Assembly: GCA_016278585.1 (NCBI GenBank)
Contig: JADQBO010000367.1
Span: 1 to 8,858 of the forward strand
DNA length: 8,858 nucleotides
Direction of reading: 5' to 3'
Origin: Desulfosporosinus sp.
Lineage (GTDB): Bacteria; Bacillota; Desulfitobacteriia; Desulfitobacteriales; Desulfitobacteriaceae
The translations under genes and the position numbers were made by a program. The first letter of the stretch is position 1, and each line of letters opens with the position of its first letter. Below, piece by piece: positions 1 to 6,296 of this stretch. Under the pieces are notes generated by a model. The model searched no databases. It worked only from the letters and a program-made list of their open reading frames with translations, and was not told the origin of the DNA.

Positions 1-72
1 GCCGGCCCAGATGACGACCAACCAAAAGGGGATGGGCCATGAGGATGCCGCAAACAAATACAATTTGTCTCT

Positions 73-114
73 AAAAATCAGGAGTCCGTCAACTTAAGGT
101 TGACGGACTCCTGA
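73..114 (-). terminator. Rho-independent terminator after the thioesterase gene
   Basis: A perfect 16-bp inverted repeat (arms 78-93 and 99-114) has a 5-nt loop at 94-98. Read on the minus strand it is followed at once by five T (plus-strand A at 73-77). The stem carries GC-rich blocks, as expected of an intrinsic terminator. It lies 54 nt past the thioesterase stop and would end that transcript. No T-run follows on the plus strand, so it looks one-directional. Confidence 0.9.
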
Positions 115-168
115 GTGGGATACAGGTCATTTGAATTAGACCATTTCTCTTAGTATTCTTACTTTCAA

Positions 169-564
169 CTAGCTAATTGGTTTAATAATATAGGTAACAA
201 TACCAATGGCCACAACCTTCTCCAAATTATCCAAAACCTCTACTGTCGTCACCATAAGTTGTTTTCCTTTTTTCACAATCTTAGCATAGCCAAAGATATC
301 TGAGTCAACGACTGGTAACAAATAATTAACCTTTAGTTCTACAGTTGTAGCGGCATAGTCACTGCCAATATACTCATTTATAGCTACTGCAGCGGCAGAA
401 TCCACGGCCAGTGAGATAATTCCCCCATGCATGGCTCCATAAACTTGCTTTAAATTGTCGGTATTTTTTACATGTACACCGGGATGTCCTTTCGAATCAC
501 GCACTAGTTCCATGCCGATATGTTTCCAGACGTTTCCACCCTCAATTAAATTTAGATCTACCAT
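169..564 (-). CDS. PaaI-family hotdog-fold acyl-CoA thioesterase
   Basis: A 131-residue protein, the usual size of single-domain hotdog thioesterases, which act in the cytoplasm and hydrolyse acyl-CoA to free acid and CoA. The PaaI/4HBT-type signature is visible: H46-G47-G48 followed by D55 in the helix segment ISLAVDSAAA, the usual place of the catalytic acid, then the beta-strand block TVELKVNYLLP at 74-84. The ATG at 564 is well supported by AGGAGG five bases upstream. The gene stands alone behind a 370-bp intergenic region and is closed by the terminator at 73-114. No -24/-12 promoter was found upstream, but the shared 38-bp element at 851-888 is there. Next to a CoA-transferase and two acyl-CoA dehydrogenases it may release CoA from stalled acyl-CoA intermediates. 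That role and the substrate are inference. The family assignment is firm. Confidence 0.88.
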   Translation of the reverse strand: MVDLNLIEGGNVWKHIGMELVRDSKGHPGVHVKNTDNLKQVYGAMHGGIISLAVDSAAAVAINEYIGSDYAATTVELKVNYLLPVVDSDIFGYAKIVKKGKQLMVTTVEVLDNLEKVVAIGIVTYIIKPIS

Positions 565-790
565 CGTTTCCTCCTGTCCTTACCTTTAAGTTAATCTTCT
601 ATCCCTATTCCTTATAGTCTTAGACTTGGACTACTATTACCTCAGCATGGGAATCTTAAAACAAAATATCCCCTCTTCACTTCAACTCTTATCTCACCTA
701 CTTCCAACTGTTTTGGTCCGAAACTTTCAGTCTACCTGTTTTAAAGTATTCCAATAGTTTTATACCTATATGTTAATGCAATAAGACATC

Positions 791-821
791 AGAATCCACA
801 TTAGATTCTAATGTGGATTCT
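791..821. repeat. 31-bp palindrome (15-bp arms around one base)
   Basis: The arms 791-805 and 807-821 are exact reverse complements around T806, with AATCCACATT as the core of the left arm. As RNA this could form a hairpin of about 14 bp with a 3-nt loop. No T-run follows on either strand, so a standard intrinsic terminator is unlikely. It starts 113 nt past the CoA-transferase stop. It could stabilise or attenuate the symporter/CoA-transferase mRNA 3' end, or be a protein-binding operator for the thioesterase. Both roles are guesses; the dyad itself is certain. Confidence 0.75.
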
Positions 822-850
822 AAAATAGCCCTTAAATTCGGATCTTACTA

Positions 851-888
851 GAATGCTAAAAAGCATTACATCATGCATTCAGGCATTA
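851..888 (-). promoter_or_regulatory. 38-bp intergenic element, copy A (candidate operator)
   Basis: Read on the minus strand the layout is TAATGCC (888-882), 13 bases, TAATGC (868-863), 5 bases, AGCATT (857-852), then C. The copy at 6206-6243 has the same layout with identical spacing, and 27 of 38 positions match without a gap. The two TAATGC half-sites start 20 bp apart, about two helical turns, and the last half-site is inverted, forming the dyad AATGCT-N4-AGCATT. The 13-base spacer also holds GAATGCAT. It starts 46 nt past the CoA-transferase stop and ends 286 nt before the thioesterase ATG. The binding protein, if any, is unknown. Confidence 0.5.
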
Positions 889-934
889 TTCCAATTAATC
901 TCTCATAAACTCGGCCATCGAAAGATAGTCTGTG

Positions 935-2275
935 TTAACTAAGTTTGTTAGTTCGGGTCCAAATGTTCTGAGCTTGAGCAGCTTTAATCAGATCATCGCG
1001 GAAATCAGGATGGGCGATCTCAATCAGCATTTCAGCTCGCTTAAAGGTAGACTTACCAGTTAACTGAGCTTTACCATATTCTGTGACAATAGTTGGAGCA
1101 AAGGTTCTTGCACAAGTAATGGCGGAGAAAGTCTTTATACTGGGCACGATTCTGGAAACTACTTTGCCTCCATGCATGGTGGTTGAACTCATACATATAA
1201 AAGGTTTTCCTCCTTTCGATTGAAAGGCCCCCATGGTGAAATCCATTTGGCCGCCCGTGCCGGATATTTGTTTAATTCCTGCTGATTCAGAGCTTATCTG
1301 CCCCAGCAGATCAATTTCAACTGTATTGTTTATCGTAATTTGTTTGTCGTTTAAGGCTATCCGGGCCGGATTATTGGTTATATCTACCGGGTAGCTGGCA
1401 AAGGCAGGATTTCTGTGGAGAAAATCGTAGAGTTTCTGCGTACCCATGGCAAAGGTAAAGACCGTTTTATACCTATCAATTTTCTTCATTGATCCATTGA
1501 CCTTGCCTTTTAAAATTAGATCTATATAAGAGGTGGTGGCCATTTCCGAATGGATGCCTAAATTTTTCAGGTCACTGTCTGCTATCATTTTAGCTATGGT
1601 ATTGGGCATGCCTCCTATCCCAAATTGCAAACAACTTCCGTCCTCAATTTCTTCAATCAATAGTGAGGCGATGGCCCTTTCGGCTTCGGTTTCCGTTTTA
1701 GGTACTGGTAGCTGAGGAAGAGAATAACTTTTTTCCACAATATAATCCACTTCAGAAATGTGTATACTCTCCTGCTCGCCGCCTAAAACCCAAGGGACTT
1801 GATCATTAACCTCCAAAATGACGGTTTTGGCCATTTCGCAGATAGCCCTCGCATAGGAAACTGAGGTACCGAAGTTGAAATATCCATTGTTATCTGGGGG
1901 CGTCGTTTGAATCATGGCGACATCAGGCGGATACATAGTTCCATTCCGAACAAGGGTAGGACTGGCACTATAATTGCCCGGTATATAATAACAAAGGCCT
2001 TTCTCCCCTAGTTTCCTTTCATGCCCGCTCAGATAACCGCTCATATATGTGAAACTCTTTTTCTCTGGATCTTCATCACATATTTTAGGGGATACAGTAG
2101 CACACACACTTCTGACCATAACATTGCTTACTTCACCCACCCGTTTGGATAAGGCCTCATCTAAAGCCTGGGGAAACATGGCAAAATGGCTCATAAAAAC
2201 CCAATCACCTGATTTAACCACTTTAACCGCTTCATCCGGGGTACGTAATTTATTTCTATATTCATTGGCGTACAA
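935..2275 (-). CDS. CoA-transferase, acetyl-CoA hydrolase/4-hydroxybutyrate CoA-transferase family
   Basis: The protein would move CoA from a donor such as acetyl-CoA to a carboxylate in the cytoplasm, activating it without ATP. With the TTG start at 2275 it has 446 residues, the usual size of this family, and begins YANEYRNKLRTPDEAVKVVKSGDWV, a typical family N-terminus. Visible motifs are GIHSEM with the expected catalytic Glu at 244, the C-terminal ISGTGGQMDF block (338-346), and TIVTEYG. The longest ORF starts at ATG 2365 (476 residues) and would overlap the symporter end, but its GGAGG abuts the ATG with no spacing. The TTG has AAGGAGG at 2284-2290, eight bases upstream. It follows the symporter by 46 nt, so the two are probably co-transcribed from the sigma-54 promoter at 3952-3967. 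Butyryl-CoA:acetate-type activity is plausible; substrate specificity is not readable. Confidence 0.9.
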   Translation of the reverse strand: MYANEYRNKLRTPDEAVKVVKSGDWVFMSHFAMFPQALDEALSKRVGEVSNVMVRSVCATVSPKICDEDPEKKSFTYMSGYLSGHERKLGEKGLCYYIPGNYSASPTLVRNGTMYPPDVAMIQTTPPDNNGYFNFGTSVSYARAICEMAKTVILEVNDQVPWVLGGEQESIHISEVDYIVEKSYSLPQLPVPKTETEAERAIASLLIEEIEDGSCLQFGIGGMPNTIAKMIADSDLKNLGIHSEMATTSYIDLILKGKVNGSMKKIDRYKTVFTFAMGTQKLYDFLHRNPAFASYPVDITNNPARIALNDKQITINNTVEIDLLGQISSESAGIKQISGTGGQMDFTMGAFQSKGGKPFICMSSTTMHGGKVVSRIVPSIKTFSAITCARTFAPTIVTEYGKAQLTGKSTFKRAEMLIEIAHPDFRDDLIKAAQAQNIWTRTNKLS

Positions 2276-2283
2276 AAAACCAT

Positions 2284-2290
2284 CCTCCTT
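2284..2290 (-). promoter_or_regulatory. Ribosome binding site fixing the CoA-transferase TTG start
   Basis: AAGGAGG on the minus strand lies eight bases before TTG 2275. It is the only site near the 5' end with a full Shine-Dalgarno match at normal spacing. The in-frame ATG at 2293 precedes it, with its nearest GGAAAGG about 17 bases away. The ATG at 2365 has GGAGG directly abutting it. Confidence 0.75.
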
Positions 2291-2321
2291 CATCTTCTTA
2301 ATTGATGATTCCTTTCCTGGG

Positions 2322-3773
2322 TTAATGTACGATATTGGGCTTTTGGGGTTCTGTGGATCCTCCATCCTCCCTAGCAGTTTCCTCGATAGCCTTTAAGTAT
2401 TTTAAGTGTCCATCAGCAATAGGTTGCTTAGCCATTAACGTTAGAATTACAAGTATGGGCACTCCAACTGCTAGTGAGGGATACAGAGAGGTACAATAGG
2501 GGTTACCTGCAAAATGCCATACTGCTGCGACAGTTCCACCTATTAGCATTGACCAAAACGCTGCCCTGCTGTCTACACGCGGCCAGAATATTGCCACCAG
2601 CAACACCACGCCGGCTACTGAACGTATCTGAAAAGCACCCGCCATCTGAGCTAGTATTGAAGTAGACTGCATACCAAAATAAGTAGCTAATAACCCGAGT
2701 GTTATGATTAGAATTTTAGCCCATTTCATTTCTTCCTTTTCTGATATACCTGGTTTAATGACACGAACCATATCTTGAGTAAGCATTGTTATGCATATAA
2801 GTAACAATGCCGGAGCCGTCGACAGAATCGCGGCCAATATACCCATAGAGGCCAGGACAGCATACATGGGCCCTAATTGATTAGCCATTAAATAAAGAAT
2901 ACTATTTGCATTTGCAGTGGGCATAAGAACCTTACCTGCCATACCAATTAAAGCCGGAAACAGAGCAAAAATTATCACAAGTCCTGAGGCCCATATAATA
3001 CCTTTTTTTACCGAAGCCATGCTTTTTGCACCGAATATAACCACCACCACTGTCGACGCTGCAAAAAAGGACAGAGCGGTACCCAACACCCATCCAACAA
3101 CGGTCAGCATATCTGGCTGATTAAAGGAGAACATGGTTGCAGGAAGTACTGTTTGCATATGCCCTAGGCCTCCTGCTGCTTTGACTGACACGTAACAAAC
3201 TACTCCCAAGCCCATATACATAACAATAGAATGAAGAACATTCATCCAGGCAAGGCCCTTCATACCACCCGTTAAGGTAAGAAATATGAAAACGACACCC
3301 ACGATCCAGGTTAACATCACTTTGTCCATACCCAATAACGGACCCATTATTCCTGCTGCTGCAACTGGTTGCATTGCAAATATTATTAAATATACTGCTA
3401 CCAGTATTATCATCATTACAGACCGGGTCTTGGCATCGAACCTTTGCATGTATACCTGTGGAACGGACACTGTACCATATTTCAATGAAAAAACACGATA
3501 CATTTTTGCTGCCAGAAAAAGGACCAATACAGAACCAATACTCATCCCCCAGTTTACCCAGACCGATGAAATTCCAATTCTAAATGCAGTAGCGGCGTTA
3601 CCTACTGTACCCGCACCGGCAATCAACTCGGCAAATAAAAGCGGAATAATCAGAAATGCACTTAAACCCTTTTTAGCCACAAAAAATTCTGCAATACTAC
3701 TTTTTTGCCTCACCATATATAGACCTATCCCGGCGGTCAACGCAAAATATGCTAATACTAACAAAACTATCAT
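2322..3773 (-). CDS. Sodium:solute symporter family (SSS) permease
   Basis: An inner-membrane transporter coupling Na+ entry to solute uptake. From ATG 3773 it has 483 residues, with many hydrophobic segments (for example 1-21, 40-60, 70-90, 120-145, 152-168, 222-247, 258-280, 300-330, 352-366, 384-397, 405-420, 432-448), as expected for the roughly 13-helix SSS fold. The segment ILAAILSTAPALLL (312-325) carries Ser318-Thr319, at the place of the Ser-Thr pair that binds Na+ in PutP. GGMKGLAWMNV (169-179) is another family block. The longer frame to ATG 3827 adds 18 charged residues with no ribosome binding site; GGGGAGG sits eight to nine bases before 3773. It leads the CoA-transferase gene, which suggests that it imports the carboxylate activated next. 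SSS members also carry sugars, amino acids and vitamins, so the substrate is inference. Confidence 0.88.
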   Translation of the reverse strand: MIVLLVLAYFALTAGIGLYMVRQKSSIAEFFVAKKGLSAFLIIPLLFAELIAGAGTVGNAATAFRIGISSVWVNWGMSIGSVLVLFLAAKMYRVFSLKYGTVSVPQVYMQRFDAKTRSVMMIILVAVYLIIFAMQPVAAAGIMGPLLGMDKVMLTWIVGVVFIFLTLTGGMKGLAWMNVLHSIVMYMGLGVVCYVSVKAAGGLGHMQTVLPATMFSFNQPDMLTVVGWVLGTALSFFAASTVVVVIFGAKSMASVKKGIIWASGLVIIFALFPALIGMAGKVLMPTANANSILYLMANQLGPMYAVLASMGILAAILSTAPALLLICITMLTQDMVRVIKPGISEKEEMKWAKILIITLGLLATYFGMQSTSILAQMAGAFQIRSVAGVVLLVAIFWPRVDSRAAFWSMLIGGTVAAVWHFAGNPYCTSLYPSLAVGVPILVILTLMAKQPIADGHLKYLKAIEETAREDGGSTEPQKPNIVH

Positions 3774-3781
3774 AAGTCTTT

Positions 3782-3788
3782 CCTCCCC
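3782..3788 (-). promoter_or_regulatory. Ribosome binding site fixing the symporter start at 3773
   Basis: GGGGAGG on the minus strand lies eight bases before ATG 3773. The upstream in-frame ATG at 3827 is preceded by AT-rich sequence without any Shine-Dalgarno match. Starting at 3773 places the first transmembrane segment at residue 1, as is usual for SSS proteins. Confidence 0.8.
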
Positions 3789-3951
3789 TTTCTCCAATTT
3801 CAAGCATTTAAAAAATTCCAAACCCATTTAATTAGGATTAGTTTTGGCTAGAGATCTTTTTTGGGAACAGTTATTCCTAACGCCTCCTTTCCCCTATTGA
3901 TTAGTGCAGACCCAAAAGATATTAAAAATGGAAATTGTCAACAATTATCTA

Positions 3952-3967
3952 TGCAACTTTTGTGCCA
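3952..3967 (-). promoter_or_regulatory. Sigma-54 (-24/-12) promoter of the symporter/CoA-transferase unit
   Basis: The minus strand reads TGGCACAAAAGTTGCA. This is a full match to the core consensus TGGCAC-N5-TTGC, with the required ten bases between the GG and GC dinucleotides. Transcription would start near 3941, giving a leader of about 170 nt before ATG 3773. It lies 81 bp past the terminator of the preceding unit. The PAS-AAA+ activator at 7619-8858 is the obvious candidate regulator, by linkage only. Confidence 0.9.
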
Positions 3968-4048
3968 ATAAACTAAATATTCAAAACTATTAATTAATTC
4001 TAGCCACCTGTCTCTCTATAGGGTGGTGTTTAAGAAACCTGTTCATTT

Positions 4049-4093
4049 AAAAAGCATCCTCAATCCACTTTAAATCGTGAAATGAGGACGCTT
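4049..4093 (-). terminator. Rho-independent terminator after the 604-residue dehydrogenase
   Basis: Arms at 4083-4093 and 4052-4062 pair over 11 bp on the minus-strand RNA (one G-U). Inside them TTCAC and GTGGA can add five more pairs (one G-U). The 3' arm runs into TTTTT (plus-strand A at 4049-4053). It lies 125 nt past the dehydrogenase stop and upstream of the sigma-54 promoter at 3952-3967, so it separates two transcription units. Confidence 0.8.
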
Positions 4094-4144
4094 ATGGTTG
4101 TAACCCCTTAGTATTTTGGAGACTGAGTTTTCACATTGCCCCAC

Positions 4145-4179
4145 ACTGTGATAAATCTACACAGTAGCATTGCAATGCT
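4145..4179. repeat. Two abutting dyads past the 604-residue dehydrogenase stop
   Basis: AGCATTGCAATGCT at 4166-4179 is a perfect 14-bp palindrome. Directly beside it, ACTGTG (4145-4150) and CACAGT (4160-4165) form a perfect inverted repeat around nine bases. The palindrome uses the same AATGC/GCATT half-site as the 38-bp elements and sits 39 nt past a stop codon, comparable to their 46 and 53 nt. The pair also lies about 180-210 bp upstream of the -24 box at 3967, a distance at which activator sites can act. Function is inference. Confidence 0.55.
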
Positions 4180-4218
4180 GTATGCCAATAGTCTAAGAGT
4201 CTTTATCTTTATCTAGAT

Positions 4219-6033
4219 CTAATTCACTATTAGTGACTCTTCTGGACATTCTTGACTAGATAAGTCTGCATTTGTTATTAGTTCGCTCAGGATAAATACA
4301 TTGGGTAAAACGTTATTAGCATAGTACTTAGCACTCGCTACCTTTCCTTTGTAAAAGTTACTATCGAAATGATCAGGAGATAACTGGATTTGCTTTTGGG
4401 CAATCAAAGCCTGTTCGAGCAAACACTCGGCTACTTCTACCTGTGCACATATAAAGAGCATCCTAATTGCATAAAGACCGATTAAGTCATCCCTCTTGTT
4501 GAGCTGCCATGAATCGAATAATTTCGTTGCTTCATCCATACAACGGTAAGCCTTTTCAAGGTTCATAAATTCCTTCTCCAGACCAGCCGTAGTCATGTTC
4601 GCATTTATAAAGGATAATATGCTTGCCATCCAATTAGCAAAAGGTAAGCCTTCTCCCATCCTCATCTTACGCTTGACTAGATCTTGTCCATGAATAAAAG
4701 AAGTTCCTTCCCAGATCGTTAGTATTTTAGAATCACGCACATACTGCTCTATTGGAAACTCCTTAGTGTAGCCAACTCCACCCAAGACTTGCATAGCTTC
4801 ACAGGTCATAGCAACCGCTGTTTCGCTACTATAACACTTGATCAAGGGAGTAAGAATAGCGGCTATATCTTCATAGTGCTGAGCTTTGACCTTATCACTG
4901 GAATTTTCGGCGATATCTAAACTATAGAAACCCTTAAATATCATCGCCCTTATCCCTTCGGTTTGAGCCTTCATATCCATCAACATTCTTCTAACATCCG
5001 GATGCTTAATGATAGGTACCCGCTCCCCCTTAATGTAACCTTGAACTCTTTCCACAGCGTACTGGGACGCTTGTGCATAGGCTGCAGACGCTTGTGCAAT
5101 CGCGTTGTGTCCAGTTCCGATACGGGATTCATTCATCATCCGAAACATCATAGCCAATCCTTTAGAGCGACCCTTTTCATCAGGAGGAGCACCCAGCATT
5201 ATACCGTAGCACTCATCATTTTCGCCATAGTTTAACATACAGGTAGCCGATCCATTGAGACCCATCTTATGCTCAACGGCTATCGTAGTAATATCATTCG
5301 GCTTACCCACGCTCCCGTCTTCATTGACCCAATATTTAGGTACAATATAGAGCCCTAAACCAGCCGATCCCTTACATCCTTGAGGCGGACGTGCTAAAAC
5401 TAAATGAATGGTATTATCACATATTGACCCATCCCCAGCTGTGATAAACATCTTAGTCCCTTTAATCTTATATACTCTGGGGTCATCTGTTGGGTAAGCC
5501 TTTGCTAAGGCATCACCTACATCTGATCCTGCGGACGGTTCTGTAAGGTTCATAGTTCCTTGCCATTCACCACTCAACATTTTAGGAATAAACCTTTTCT
5601 TATCCTCTTCTGTGCCGAAAATCAGTATAACGTTGGCCGCACCGGACGTCAGTTTAATGTTAGAGCCCATGGCTGGACAGGACGCCGTAATCATCTCTGC
5701 TACCGCTTTGAAAATAGTTAAGGGCATTCCACCTTCAACTTTGACACATTCACTACTGGAACCCCATCCATTCTTCTGTATAAACTGGAAGACTTCTTTA
5801 TAGCCCGGAGGGGATGTTACGACACCATTTTCAAAGGTGACTGGGTTTCGGTCGCCCACCACATTGATAGGGCTTATAACCTCACGGCATACTTTATATC
5901 CCTCAGTTAAGATCTGGTCAATATCATCCATACTGTAGAAGTCTTTAAAACGGTCACATTCCATCACTTCCTCGGTTGGTAACCATTCTTTTAAGATGAA
6001 CTTTAAATCACGAACATTGTATTTAAATTCCAT
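4219..6033 (-). CDS. Acyl-CoA dehydrogenase, long type with C-terminal extension
   Basis: A 604-residue FAD enzyme that would introduce an alpha-beta double bond into an acyl-CoA and pass electrons to an electron-transfer flavoprotein. Visible are the N-terminal helical part, the mid-domain MNLTEPSAGSDVG block (161-173), KGTKMFITAGDG (191-202), the C-terminal helical domain with LGGVGYTKEFPIEQYVRD (417-434), and the expected catalytic Glu442 in IWEGTS. Residues after about 450 form an extra helical region, as in long dehydrogenases of the DmdC/PF12806-type group, which makes it over 200 residues longer than its neighbour. ATG 6033 has GGAGG seven bases upstream. It lies 263 bp after the first dehydrogenase with no terminator between, so read-through from the promoter at 7579-7594 is possible. 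The 38-bp element copy B lies upstream. DmdC-like members act on various acyl-CoAs; the substrate here is unknown. Confidence 0.92.
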   Translation of the reverse strand: MEFKYNVRDLKFILKEWLPTEEVMECDRFKDFYSMDDIDQILTEGYKVCREVISPINVVGDRNPVTFENGVVTSPPGYKEVFQFIQKNGWGSSSECVKVEGGMPLTIFKAVAEMITASCPAMGSNIKLTSGAANVILIFGTEEDKKRFIPKMLSGEWQGTMNLTEPSAGSDVGDALAKAYPTDDPRVYKIKGTKMFITAGDGSICDNTIHLVLARPPQGCKGSAGLGLYIVPKYWVNEDGSVGKPNDITTIAVEHKMGLNGSATCMLNYGENDECYGIMLGAPPDEKGRSKGLAMMFRMMNESRIGTGHNAIAQASAAYAQASQYAVERVQGYIKGERVPIIKHPDVRRMLMDMKAQTEGIRAMIFKGFYSLDIAENSSDKVKAQHYEDIAAILTPLIKCYSSETAVAMTCEAMQVLGGVGYTKEFPIEQYVRDSKILTIWEGTSFIHGQDLVKRKMRMGEGLPFANWMASILSFINANMTTAGLEKEFMNLEKAYRCMDEATKLFDSWQLNKRDDLIGLYAIRMLFICAQVEVAECLLEQALIAQKQIQLSPDHFDSNFYKGKVASAKYYANNVLPNVFILSELITNADLSSQECPEESLIVN

Positions 6034-6137
6034 GTTAATTCCTCCAATTCTCTATACTAAAGGAACCTCCTCCCTCAAGACCCAAATTCGTTAATATAAT
6101 TTCAGGGAGTTATGCCTATGTGAACAAATCACTAAAA

Positions 6138-6153
6138 AATGCAGTTATGCATT
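6138..6153. repeat. AATGCA-GTTA-TGCATT dyad upstream of the 604-residue dehydrogenase
   Basis: A perfect 6-bp inverted repeat around four bases, built from the same AATGC/GCATT half-site as the 38-bp element 52 bp away. It is 104 bp before the dehydrogenase ATG. It may be a further binding site for the same protein. In AT-rich intergenic DNA a single short dyad is weak evidence alone. Confidence 0.4.
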
Positions 6154-6205
6154 AAATTTAAGGATTCCGTTAAGTAAATAGCTCTCAAAATCAACCTTAC
6201 ATTAA

Positions 6206-6243
6206 TAATGCCTTAATGCATTATTTAATGTATTTCGGCATTA
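6206..6243 (-). promoter_or_regulatory. 38-bp intergenic element, copy B (candidate operator)
   Basis: On the minus strand the layout is TAATGCC (6243-6237), 13 bases, TAATGC (6223-6218), 5 bases, GGCATT (6212-6207), then A. Order and spacing equal those of copy A at 851-888, with 27 of 38 bases identical. The second half holds a perfect 8-bp inverted repeat, AATAATGC (6225-6218) with GCATTATT (6211-6204), around six bases. The outer TAATGCC and GGCATTA also pair. It starts 53 nt past the stop of the 385-residue dehydrogenase and ends 172 nt before the next ATG. No T-run follows, so it is not a standard terminator. Confidence 0.5.
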
Positions 6244-6296
6244 TCTTTGTGGTTCCTAGCTATTCGAACTTCTGATCTTTACAGTCGTTAACTCAC

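Larger units (their letters stand above)
565..934. other. 370-bp intergenic region between CoA-transferase and thioesterase
   Basis: No coding region could be supported here. The region is AT-rich and holds two notable structures, listed separately: the 38-bp element at 851-888 and a near-perfect palindrome at 791-821. A smaller dyad, AGTCT-T-AGACT, lies at 616-626. I found no convincing -24/-12 promoter and no clean sigma-A promoter. TATAAA-like and TATAAG-like hexamers on the minus strand lack a properly spaced -35 box. The thioesterase ribosome binding site is at the low-coordinate end. Confidence 0.6.
3774..4218. other. 445-bp intergenic region between ACAD (604 aa) and symporter
   Basis: No further gene is supported; the 18-codon extension of the symporter frame to 3827 is judged non-coding. 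In minus-strand order it holds two abutting dyads (4145-4179), a rho-independent terminator (4049-4093), an AT-rich stretch with TTAATTAA, the -24/-12 promoter (3952-3967), a dyad over the predicted transcription start (3933-3946), a leader of about 170 nt, and the symporter ribosome binding site. The order shows one transcription unit ending and a new one beginning. Confidence 0.75.

Noticed and set aside
771..786. TGCAATAAGACATCA-like stretch as a sigma-54 promoter for the thioesterase
   Set aside because: The -12-like TGCA is present on the minus strand, but the invariant GG at -24 is missing at ten-base spacing.
2049..2396. Plus-strand 115-residue open frame opposite the CoA-transferase
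   Set aside because: It lies wholly antisense to a well-supported gene and the symporter end, has no recognisable domain, and its composition is that of a shadow frame.
3286..3831. Plus-strand 181-residue open frame opposite the symporter
   Set aside because: Antisense to a clear multi-helix transporter. Its Thr/Ile/Pro-rich translation is what the complement of hydrophobic codons gives. No family motif or ribosome binding site was seen.
3936..3941. TTGACA on the minus strand as a sigma-A -35 box for the symporter
   Set aside because: No acceptable -10 hexamer lies 16-18 bp downstream (the nearest, TATCTT, is only 14 bp away). The hexamer is part of the AATTGT/ACAATT dyad, and a full -24/-12 promoter is present just upstream.
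6066..6074. GGGAGGAGG on the minus strand, 32 bp before the 604-residue dehydrogenase ATG
   Set aside because: It looks like a second ribosome binding site for a small upstream gene, but no ATG, GTG or TTG follows at a usable distance before a stop.
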